58,885 nucleotides of DNA, taken from a virus. The DNA lies in the IMG/VR virus record IMGVR_UViG_3300034120_000898, positions 1-58,885 of that record; one strand, given 5' to 3'. The notes under the pieces were generated by a model. It ran no database searches. It was not told the DNA's origin and saw only the letters and a program-made list of their open reading frames with translations. Shown one piece after another: positions 1-9,000 of the stretch. Each line of letters begins with the position of its first letter. Within the stretch, counting starts at the first letter, position 1. The position numbers were made by a program, and so were the translations under genes.

Positions 1-1
1 A

Positions 2-541
2 GAAGGATCATATGCATTTCATAATAACAAATTAAATTCTCAGCATATTATAGATCAACTTGATAAATATCAACCAGATGGTTATCAAGAGACAGGAATG
101 AGCTTTATGAGGCATCAGAGTCTTTCTGGCAATCATTTTAAAGTTGTAAGGTCTGGGAAAATATCTATAGATAAGACTTTTGGATATACTGCTGCTAAAG
201 TTTCGGAGAAATTAGAGCCTTATGCATATTCAAATACTATTCCTCTAAGAAGTAGTGTGAAAAGAATACCCATAAATTATGGTGAGTTCACAAGTATTTC
301 AGTATACATATACAAATCTATAACTCCTAATTATGATGGGACTCCTCCAAGATTAATATTAAGACAAAATTCTTCTATAGGATATTCTTATACTGTATTG
401 GCGACTAGTATAGAACCTAATGGAATATGGGAGAAATTGTTTGCTACTCTTCCGTTTGCTACTAATGATGGTGTTATGGAAGTTTATATAGAATGCAGTG
501 CCAATTCTGGTTATGTATCTGTTGATTATTGGAATTTCTAA
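2..541 (+). CDS. C-terminal part of a large tail fibre/adhesin (5'-truncated by window edge)
   Basis: The reading frame is open from the first full codon of the window to the stop, so this is the 3' end of a gene that starts outside; 179 residues are visible. The internal Met at position 98 is not a convincing start. The visible sequence aligns by eye with the last ~150 residues of the next gene: both have a YM/FM-x-hydrophobic opening, then PPRLILR followed by N-S-S/V-S, then a closing DGV(M/L)E-(V/F)Y segment with a Cys and an aromatic C-terminus. This is inferred to be a shared beta-rich C-terminal domain of two paralogous adhesins, probably for trimerisation or receptor binding. The host surface target is unknown. 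The next gene follows after a short spacer holding a promoter. Confidence 0.7.
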   Translation, partial: EGSYAFHNNKLNSQHIIDQLDKYQPDGYQETGMSFMRHQSLSGNHFKVVRSGKISIDKTFGYTAAKVSEKLEPYAYSNTIPLRSSVKRIPINYGEFTSISVYIYKSITPNYDGTPPRLILRQNSSIGYSYTVLATSIEPNGIWEKLFATLPFATNDGVMEVYIECSANSGYVSVDYWNF

Positions 542-572
542 TATTACTGTTATGAGATTTACAAAAATAACA

Positions 573-580
573 GATAAATA
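573..580 (+). promoter_or_regulatory. T4-type late promoter core GATAAATA
   Basis: GATAAATA ends five bases before the ATG at 586. No Shine-Dalgarno sequence is visible upstream. A weak 7-bp inverted repeat (548-554 / 567-573) precedes it. Confidence 0.65.
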
Positions 581-585
581 ATAAC

Positions 586-3500
586 ATGCCATCTTATGTA
601 TATGCTTTAAGTTCTGGAGGAGATTTTACTAGTAATCAATTTTCTCCAACTTTAGATTATTATTTCAATAGAGATAATACGGTCTCGAATCACCAGCACC
701 TCCCTGCTGGTTATAAATATAGATCACAAGTTCTAGCTGCTAATAATCGTAATATAGATGGTATTCTGCTTCAGCATTATACTGGAACTAGAGATGATTC
801 TTCTATATTGTCAGCAACTATTAATGGCGTAACAAATTCATGGCGTTTAAGCGCGATGTATGATATTACTAATGTAGTCGTAAATCCTATTTATTATAAT
901 TCTACACCATCAGCTTGGAAGTATTTGAAATTTGCTAATAAAGTAACAAACCCAGGGGCTACTGTTGAAGTAGTGTTCGATGTTAGTACTGGAAATACAA
1001 TTGCGCCTGCATTTGATGTTGAAAAAGTACATATTGGATCTTTTGTTGCAAGACCAGGTGTAACAGACCCATCAAAGACTCTGACAAATAGATGGTGGCC
1101 TGCAAGTGGAGAAAATCAAGGTGGTTATTATTATTTCGATGGAACAATTAATTCGCATTTAACAGCAGATAAAGCTTTTGCGATGTCAACAGAATGGTAT
1201 TCTGCTTGTTGGCTAGTAGATAATTCGTCAAATCAATGGACTTATCATTATCCATATAATGGAAATAATTGTGGTACTCAAAATAGACTAGTTACAATAG
1301 TTCCAAATAATTATGTCGGATTGTATGTACATAATGCCTGCTATAGTTCAGGTACTATGCAGTTAAGTGGTGCTGTACCACCTACTGGTAGATGGTATTT
1401 TCTAGTAATCCAAAAACGAAATGGTCGTACTTATGCATATATAGACGGAGTACAATGTACTCGCAGAGCAGGACAACCTAATTATGAAAATCTTAATCTG
1501 TCAACAGCAGCAAGCTATTGGCTTAAATTTTATAATTTTCATGCTGGTCAATATTTTACTGGTGCTGTAGCACATCTTTCCGAGGGAGCATTAGGCGTTT
1601 ATACAGGAGATACCGAAGACTTTACGGGATTTGTTCCTAGGCTGTGGCCTTATGATTCTTGGTATACATATAACTATATTTATTTTTTTACTAGATTTAA
1701 TATGGCTTTGGTATCAGATACTTTATCATCATTATCAGCAATACCTAATTTTGGAGCGAATGATGATGTTTATATAACAAAACCGTATTATTCAAGAGAA
1801 TCTAATATTTCTAATAATACAGATCTAGTATCTATCACAGCAAATGTTAATGAAAATGTGCCTAGTATTGTTCTTGATAGAGCAGAACTTAAATTTGATC
1901 CAGCAAAAAAAGTTACGTTAACTCTAAACAATATAAAAGGACTTCAAATACAACCATATTGTGTATTGTCAATGGGAACTAAAGATAGTCCTATGTTATC
2001 AAGCGGGCATGCAGTTTTAAGTGGTACTCTTCCAATCAGATTAGATGCATATGAAAATGCAACTATAAGCATGTATGGAACAACGAAACAAAGATATGCA
2101 TATCTTGTTAATGATGCATTATCGGGTAGTAAATCATTCCAGACCACAGATGACATTTCCACCAATTGGCTACCAGGCGACACAGTACTATTTTATTATA
2201 ACACAGGAGGATCAACATTCGAAACATCCATAATAGACACGGTTTCTCCTTTTTCTTTTACAACAAGAACATCAATAAATAACACTGTATTAGGAATTAA
2301 TAAGGTTGCGATAGTACCTGCTGTATACAATTTAACTAGAAACGCAAGATTTGACTCTGTTGGCGGGTCTTTTAGTATTAGTGATTTTTCATCCGCATAT
2401 TTTGTTAATACAGAATTTAAAAATATAGGAACTAATACAATAGATGATCAGTATTTTAATAGAGTTTATAATACTGCTAATTTTTCTTTAATTTCTAGTG
2501 TATATCATTCTCCAAGTCCGTTTATTAGTGCTGGTGGAACTCAAGATATGTTATATCTTGATGGTGGTGATAGAAGCGAATTTTTGATGTATGATAATTT
2601 GTTTTATAGACATCAAAAAAGATGGATTGTATCTGGATTAACTTTTAGAAAACCTTCAAACTTTAGTAATAATTTCTTTTTGTGTGGAAGGGCAGAAGGA
2701 TTTGAGTTTTCTAATAATAGATTATATCATCCTCTTTATTTTAATAATAATGTAGCCATAGAAAATGGATACAATGGAATTGAAATGAGAGCTAATACGT
2801 TAATCGATCCTTATGTTAATTGTAATAATAATATAGCTATAGGAAATAGATACGTTGGTGCTACTTATGAATCTAATACTTTGTCTAGTTTAAGTTGTGA
2901 GAATTTTTACGGAAATAGAAATCATACAACTAATATTCAAATTCATAACAACTATATGTATAATAATGGAACTGTATATGCTCGTAATATAAGTTCTAAT
3001 AATTCAAATGTTGGATATGGGATGTATATCGAAGCTAATAGATTAGGAAGCATTTTTTTAAATGATTCGATAATTATAGATAATGCTGGAAGAGGAGTAC
3101 ATTTTGGTAATCATCTTCAAAGAGATAACACTTCTCCACAATATGTAAATTTAAGCGGTCTGTATATATTCTCAAATGGTGATAGAGGATTATACATGCA
3201 TACTAGTAATATTTATGGTAACATAAATATAAATAATTTGTCTTCTATCCAGAATCTTTATGGATTAGAACTTGATGGGTGTGATTCTTATAGTTTAAGT
3301 GCTAATAATATTATATGTAATACCAATCGAGGATATGCATTGAGATATGCAAATATAAAAAGTGGAGATGTTTATTTTAATAATATATTAGCATCTAACA
3401 ATCAATCAGATTCATTGTATTTTTATAGATCATCTGTAAGTTCTTTTGGAATTAATAATGCCTTTTTATCTTCAAACGTAGGAGGTGGAATATTTATAGA

Positions 3501-5739
3501 TACATTAACTGTTAAAGATAATTTAACTTTTACTAATATATATTCATATTTTAATAGAGCAAATAACGGAGTTTATTACTATAATATAAATTGCGATAAT
3601 TTTATTATTGATAATCAAATTGTATCAGCATGCGCCGTAAATACTGGCACTGCTGGAGGATTTAAAATAGATAGATTATATGCAAAGAATTCAATTGATA
3701 TTAATAATTTAACTGTTATAGATAATTGGTTTGTTGGAATTGATATAAAAAATATAAATCCTCGTTCATTTAAAATGAATAATGTATTAGTATCTGGAGG
3801 TAGATCTAATGCATCATATGGATTAAATGTAGATTTTATTTCTGCCGCAAGTTTAAGCTCTATAAATTTACAAAATATATCAGCAATTAATAATCCTTCT
3901 TATGGATCATTATATGATAATATCACTAGTATAAATTCTGTTTATATTAAAAATTATGTGAGTAATTTTAATAAAGGAAATGGATTTGGAATGTACATAA
4001 AAAAATCTCTTTCTGATGTAAACGTAACTTTACTTGATAGCGCATTTATATCTAATACAGGAACAGGTTGTACTATACATAATAGTTTCGATAATAAAAA
4101 TACTTCTTATTTGTATAATATAAATTCTAAATCTAATACATTAAATGGATTGAGCATTTCAGGTTCTAGTAATTATCTCAATCCTTTGAATTTAAGTTTG
4201 TTTAACTCTTATTTAAGTTCCAATTCATATGGTGGATTGGAAGCACTTAATGTATGCGGGAATATCAGTGCTACAGAAATACTAGACAATAAAAATAATA
4301 ACATCAGAGCTTTAATAGGAAATGGACCAGTTTTAATAGATTCTCTAACTTCTTATTATAATAATGTTGTAACAAAAAATCTTACTGGATATGGAAACGG
4401 AGGATTAACTTTATCTTCTTCTTCTCCATTCCCAACAGGAAACGATTCCTTGTATTTTAACGGAACTAACTATTTGGTTGCTCCTGCTAGCAATGATTAT
4501 GTATTCAATGGTAATTTTACTATTGAATTTTTTATAAATTTAAGAAATAATCCTGGTTGTACTTATTTAGATCAATGGTTTGGTAGTAGTGGTTGGCAGA
4601 TTGGTAATAACGGCAGCAAAACATTACAATGGTTCTATGATGGAACTAAAGTCTTAAATGGTCCAGTAATTTCATTAAATCAATGGAATCACATTGCATT
4701 GGTAAGAAATTCTAATAGATTAGGCTTGTATGTTAACGGTTTATCTACTACTGGAGTATTTTTTAGTGGTGGAATGGGTAGAAATGATTTGCTATATATA
4801 GGAGCGCAAAGATATTTGGGTCCGATATTCTTTGCGCCTATGTGGTTGTCTAATGTTCGTATTGTAAATAATGCTGCATTATATACAACATTATCATTTA
4901 CTCCACCAAGTTCTAAATTAGGTTCTACAGCAGGAAACGTAGCATTCTTATATCAGTATCCTTATGGGATACCATACACCTCGTTTCTAGGTCCAGCTAC
5001 TAGAAGTAATATATCTTTGTCTGGAATTAATTATCATACATTCTATATCAAAAATTCGAAATTGCATGATTCGGGATTTAGTTATTTTGCTGCTCCCGCA
5101 TTATTTTTTGATGCAACTAATTACAAACAATTTTATATTGATAATTCTAATGCTGGAAGTTCTCAATTAGGGGCTAAATCCATGACATATGGATCTTACA
5201 CTTTTAATAATTGTGCATTTAATAATATTCCAATACAAAATGGATTAGCTGGATTGTATCAACCTAATGCTTCGAAAACTACGGGTTGGGCTTATATGAA
5301 TTATAATCAAACAAGTGGTTATCATGTAACATACTATGCTAATGGATCTAGAATGATTGATACATCAATACATAATGATAACTATGTATCTGAAAGATTA
5401 ACTCCTACTAGTAGAACAGAGAAACTAAAAAGTGCTAGTAAGTTCGTAGCATTAAACAATGGAGATACTACATTTATTAGTGTATTTATCAGAAAATCTA
5501 CACTAGCTTCTGATGGTGAGGCTTATAATGGAAATCCTCCTAGATTAATCTTGAGACGAAATGTTTCTATGGGAATATATGATGATATTGTATTAGGAGA
5601 ATACGTTGCTACATCTGATTTGTTCCAACCGATAATTAATACCACACCAACAGTTATAGATGACGGTGTGTTAGAGTTTTATGTTGATTGTGACGGAACA
5701 CAAGGATGGATTAATGTTGATACTTGGTCTGCACAATAA
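586..5739 (+). CDS. Giant beta-helix/LamG adhesin, probable tail fibre or tailspike
   Basis: A 1717-residue virion-surface protein. Order of parts by eye: an N-terminal region; a first concanavalin/LamG-like domain (~180-365) with a GRWYFLVIQ...YIDGVQC pattern; a beta-rich segment resembling a G8 domain (~425-600, including WLPGDTVLFY); a long Asn/Ser-rich right-handed beta-helix (~630-1285) with repeated short strands; a second, clearer LamG_3-type domain (~1286-1445: FNGTNYL...FTIEFFINL...WNHIALVRN...LYVNG); then a ~150-residue C-terminal domain shared with the preceding gene. LamG and beta-helix folds in phages usually bind or degrade surface polysaccharide. No catalytic residues could be assigned, so binding versus depolymerase activity is open. 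The start is fixed by promoter spacing. Confidence 0.75.
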   Translation: MPSYVYALSSGGDFTSNQFSPTLDYYFNRDNTVSNHQHLPAGYKYRSQVLAANNRNIDGILLQHYTGTRDDSSILSATINGVTNSWRLSAMYDITNVVVNPIYYNSTPSAWKYLKFANKVTNPGATVEVVFDVSTGNTIAPAFDVEKVHIGSFVARPGVTDPSKTLTNRWWPASGENQGGYYYFDGTINSHLTADKAFAMSTEWYSACWLVDNSSNQWTYHYPYNGNNCGTQNRLVTIVPNNYVGLYVHNACYSSGTMQLSGAVPPTGRWYFLVIQKRNGRTYAYIDGVQCTRRAGQPNYENLNLSTAASYWLKFYNFHAGQYFTGAVAHLSEGALGVYTGDTEDFTGFVPRLWPYDSWYTYNYIYFFTRFNMALVSDTLSSLSAIPNFGANDDVYITKPYYSRESNISNNTDLVSITANVNENVPSIVLDRAELKFDPAKKVTLTLNNIKGLQIQPYCVLSMGTKDSPMLSSGHAVLSGTLPIRLDAYENATISMYGTTKQRYAYLVNDALSGSKSFQTTDDISTNWLPGDTVLFYYNTGGSTFETSIIDTVSPFSFTTRTSINNTVLGINKVAIVPAVYNLTRNARFDSVGGSFSISDFSSAYFVNTEFKNIGTNTIDDQYFNRVYNTANFSLISSVYHSPSPFISAGGTQDMLYLDGGDRSEFLMYDNLFYRHQKRWIVSGLTFRKPSNFSNNFFLCGRAEGFEFSNNRLYHPLYFNNNVAIENGYNGIEMRANTLIDPYVNCNNNIAIGNRYVGATYESNTLSSLSCENFYGNRNHTTNIQIHNNYMYNNGTVYARNISSNNSNVGYGMYIEANRLGSIFLNDSIIIDNAGRGVHFGNHLQRDNTSPQYVNLSGLYIFSNGDRGLYMHTSNIYGNININNLSSIQNLYGLELDGCDSYSLSANNIICNTNRGYALRYANIKSGDVYFNNILASNNQSDSLYFYRSSVSSFGINNAFLSSNVGGGIFIDTLTVKDNLTFTNIYSYFNRANNGVYYYNINCDNFIIDNQIVSACAVNTGTAGGFKIDRLYAKNSIDINNLTVIDNWFVGIDIKNINPRSFKMNNVLVSGGRSNASYGLNVDFISAASLSSINLQNISAINNPSYGSLYDNITSINSVYIKNYVSNFNKGNGFGMYIKKSLSDVNVTLLDSAFISNTGTGCTIHNSFDNKNTSYLYNINSKSNTLNGLSISGSSNYLNPLNLSLFNSYLSSNSYGGLEALNVCGNISATEILDNKNNNIRALIGNGPVLIDSLTSYYNNVVTKNLTGYGNGGLTLSSSSPFPTGNDSLYFNGTNYLVAPASNDYVFNGNFTIEFFINLRNNPGCTYLDQWFGSSGWQIGNNGSKTLQWFYDGTKVLNGPVISLNQWNHIALVRNSNRLGLYVNGLSTTGVFFSGGMGRNDLLYIGAQRYLGPIFFAPMWLSNVRIVNNAALYTTLSFTPPSSKLGSTAGNVAFLYQYPYGIPYTSFLGPATRSNISLSGINYHTFYIKNSKLHDSGFSYFAAPALFFDATNYKQFYIDNSNAGSSQLGAKSMTYGSYTFNNCAFNNIPIQNGLAGLYQPNASKTTGWAYMNYNQTSGYHVTYYANGSRMIDTSIHNDNYVSERLTPTSRTEKLKSASKFVALNNGDTTFISVFIRKSTLASDGEAYNGNPPRLILRRNVSMGIYDDIVLGEYVATSDLFQPIINTTPTVIDDGVLEFYVDCDGTQGWINVDTWSAQ

Positions 5740-5742
5740 ATA
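5735..5742 (+). promoter_or_regulatory. Late promoter core AATAAATA
   Basis: Five bases separate it from ATG 5748. The TAA stop of the upstream adhesin (5737-5739) is inside the core, so stop, promoter and next start occupy 16 bases. Confidence 0.65.
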
Positions 5743-5747
5743 ATAAT

Positions 5748-5939
5748 ATGGCTAATAGAAATGTAAATAACTTGCTGTCTTTTTGGTTTGATGGATCATC
5801 TTCATCAAGTATTAAAACCAAAGCAAATTCTTATACAGGATTACAAGCATATTGGATTGATGGTGCTCCCACAGGGTTTATAGGAGCAATAGCTAGAAAT
5901 CCAGTGCCTAGAACATATTCTATATTAATAAATTTCTAA
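5748..5939 (+). CDS. Small 63-residue protein, fibre-associated
   Basis: The start is placed at ATG 5748, not the in-frame TTG at 5724 that overlaps the previous gene, because the late-promoter core ends five bases upstream. The sequence begins MANRNVNNLLSFW, then has a Ser-rich stretch and a G-L-Q-A-Y-W-I-D-G-A-P-T-G-F motif. Short proteins or fibre segments with a similar K-T-x-T/S-x-x-x-G-L...W-x-x-G-x-P motif occur next to phage fibre genes, but I cannot name a family. It closes the plus-strand cluster and is followed by an orphan promoter match and a bidirectional terminator. It may be a small structural or accessory protein of the neighbouring adhesin. Confidence 0.5.
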   Translation: MANRNVNNLLSFWFDGSSSSSIKTKANSYTGLQAYWIDGAPTGFIGAIARNPVPRTYSILINF

Positions 5940-5944
5940 TATAG

Positions 5945-5952
5945 TATAAATA
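5945..5952 (+). promoter_or_regulatory. Orphan exact late-promoter core TATAAATA
   Basis: An exact T4 late consensus directly after the last plus-strand gene of the cluster, with no plus-strand gene behind it. Transcription starting five bases downstream would reach the terminator hairpin after about 40 bases. It could be a remnant of a lost gene, a source of a tiny RNA, or chance in AT-rich DNA. Confidence 0.35.
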
Positions 5953-5960
5953 AAAAAAAT

Positions 5961-5997
5961 AAAAACCCCGCTTACCATTCAGTAAGCGGGGTTTTTT
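5961..5997. terminator. Bidirectional factor-independent terminator
   Basis: A perfect 10-bp GC-containing stem, CCCCGCTTAC (5966-5975) with GTAAGCGGGG (5982-5991), and a 6-base loop. It is flanked by five A on the left and six T on the right, so a U-tract forms on either strand. It sits between convergent fibre genes ending at 5939 (+) and 6017 (-). Confidence 0.9.
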
Positions 5998-6016
5998 GGC
6001 TATATTACTAGTAATA

Positions 6017-9000
6017 TTATATCTTAATACATCTTAGACTTATTGTTACGTTTCCTGCATTATCATTTACCAATAGATTAAATTTCAATATAGTGTCTTG
6101 TTCTAAAATTGGTTTCCAATTTACTAATGTACTATTTGTATTTTTGGTAGCCCTATTAGATTTGATATAATCATTATTTGCATTATTGTCACCAGAAATT
6201 CTATCGAAAACTGGATAATTAGCAAATGTTGATGATAAAATTTCGACATATACTGTTGCAGATCTATCATTCATTAATGACCAACTAGAAACCAATACTT
6301 TTGCTGGTATTTGTATTACTCCAGTAGATCCACTAGCAACAACATCTCCTCCACCATCAAAAACGAAATTAAGTTGAGAAGAACCTACTGTTCCTGATGT
6401 AGCTCTTATGTAACTATAAGCAGAATCATAAGATGAAGATTTTGATCTGAATAAAGTGTCTGTTCCTATCTTACTAGAATTGGTATTTAAGAAAGTATAA
6501 GAATTTATTAATGTCGCTGTTTGTGATACGGTTGTAGCGTAGGCTGAATCGTATAATGGTTTGGTAACACTAAAGAAATTGCTTACATTGTCACACACAG
6601 ATCTTACATAAGTATCTGTGCTATCATACCCTGCTTTAGCTAAGAATATGCTATTTATATTTGATCCACTTAATGTTAAGTAAGCTGCGGCAGCTTCGTA
6701 TGTAGCAGACATTGTGGTGAATGCTAAAAACTCTGGTGGGGTGAACCCATATATCATACCCGTAGCAGAAATATCTCCTACTACAGTTAATGCTTTATTA
6801 GGCAGCGATGTATTTATACCTACTTTATTATTAGGATCTATATAAAGAACAGCAGAACCATTATAGGTAAATGTTCCTAGTGCTCCACTTAACTGGGTTT
6901 TAGTTACGACTAATGCATCAGTAAATCCAGTGTTATATATATTAAATGCGGTTGCAGGACTTGTGCTCGAAGTAGATAGTGCTACTATTTGTCCTAAAGC
7001 AGATAAGGTTCCGTATATTATTGCACCCGAAGCAACATACAAATTGTTGGCATAATAATCTTGTGAACTAGAACCCGACAACCATCTGGCAGAATTATTA
7101 TAAATTATGTTGTAAGGAGCAACCCATGCTGCCGAATTACTACTAATTACGTTTGTTAATGCTTCCCAAGCACCTGTGTTTGCGGTTAATACCGTATAGA
7201 AAACATTATATCTGTCATATGCAGCAGATAAACTGTTCCAATAACCAGAGAAGGAACATATTGTGTTATAAACACTTGTCCAATAACCAGAATTAGCACT
7301 TAAAGTAGTTACATCGGATAAGCTGCTCCAATAACCAGAATAAGCACAGACTGTAGTATAAGTAGAATCCCATCTTGCAGAATTATCATTATAATCAGTA
7401 TTAATCGAAGTTAGATAACTGTATGTATTGTTCCAATTTCCAGAAGATTGTGATAATTTAGTATATGAATCTGTCCAGTTACCAGAATTTGTATTTACAA
7501 CACTTACTAAATTAGAGTTGTCCCAATTTCCAGAATTAGCCTTGATATAAGTATAAGCAATCTGCCAATCACCAGAATATGTTTTATAAGCATTAGCTAC
7601 AGACAATACATCTATAATATTTTGGTTCCATGCAGCAGAACTAGCGGTAACTATGTTGAATGCATTTGTCCATTTAGCAGAGTTATTAGCTATTAAGTTT
7701 GTTATTGATATATTGTTAACAGGATCGTACCATAAAGCAGAATTTGCAGTTAATATAGTATAAGCTGCATCATAATATCCTTTGTTTTTATAAACATCTT
7801 CCCATCCTGCTGAATATGTGCTTATTATTGTATAAGCAACATTACTATTATCCCAGTAACCAGAAAACGAGCAAACTGTATTATAAGTTGAATCCCAATT
7901 TCCAGAGTATTGAGCATAATTAGTACTAAGTATACTCAATATAGAAGCAGATGACTGCCAATTGGCAGAATTGGTGCTTACTATAGTATAAGTAGAATTC
8001 CAATTAGCAGATCCACTAGTTAACAACGAAACCAATAATGCTGTACCCCAATTTGCAGAATTATCAACCATTGTGGTATATGCAGTTTGCCAACTAGCTG
8101 ATAAAGAACACACACTATAATAAGCAGCATCATAGCTTGATTTTCTTAAAAGCATCTTCTGCCAATCAGCAGAGTTGCTACTAAGGAATGAGGTTAAGTA
8201 TGAAACATCCCATTCAGCAGATTTTGCTGATAATATTGTGTAAACTTGATCCCAATTACCAGAATTTGCTGTTAATGTATTTAATCCATTATTAAATACC
8301 GACATTTTATAATATAATGTATTCCAATTTGCTGAATTAGAAGATATTATAGTACCTAAAGTTCCTATATCCCAAGTGTTATATGTGGAAGAAACTATAT
8401 CAGATGCAGTTTTCCATGCACCAGAGTAAGCACATACAGTATTATAAGTACTATCGTATGCAGATTTTTGTCTATATACAGAATTCCAATTTGCAGAATT
8501 TACAGATAGAATGGTAGTTAATGAAGTAACATCCCATTTAGCAGAATTTGCAGATATTACAGTATATGCATTAGTCCACAATCCAGAATAAGCACATACA
8601 GTACTATATGTGCTATCATATGCGGATTTCTGCCTATATACAGAACTCCAATTCGCAGAATTTACAGATAGAATGGTAGTTATTGTTTTTGTGTCCCATG
8701 CCGCAGAGTTTACACAAAGTACAGTATATGCAGTTGTCCATATTCCAGAATAAGCACATACAGTATTATAAGTACTATCGTATGCAGATTTTTGTCTATA
8801 CACAGAATTCCAATTTCCAGAATTAGCAGACAATATGCTTCTTAAAGAATTTTCATTCCAAAAAGCCGAATAGGTACATACTACATTAGTAGTCATATCC
8901 CATAATCCTGAATTGGTGGAAAAGTTTGTACTTAATGCAGTTAGCAACAATAAAGAATTAGTCCATCTTGATGAGTTAGCACATATTATAGTGTAAGAAG

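Noticed and set aside
712-719. Internal TATAAATA inside the adhesin gene (and others such as near 3220)
   Set aside because: No start codon at the expected distance; chance matches are expected in AT-rich coding sequence. They show that motif alone, without spacing, is not enough.
5724-5747. TTG start for the small protein at 5748
   Set aside because: It overlaps the previous gene and the promoter core; ATG 5748 has the canonical spacing.
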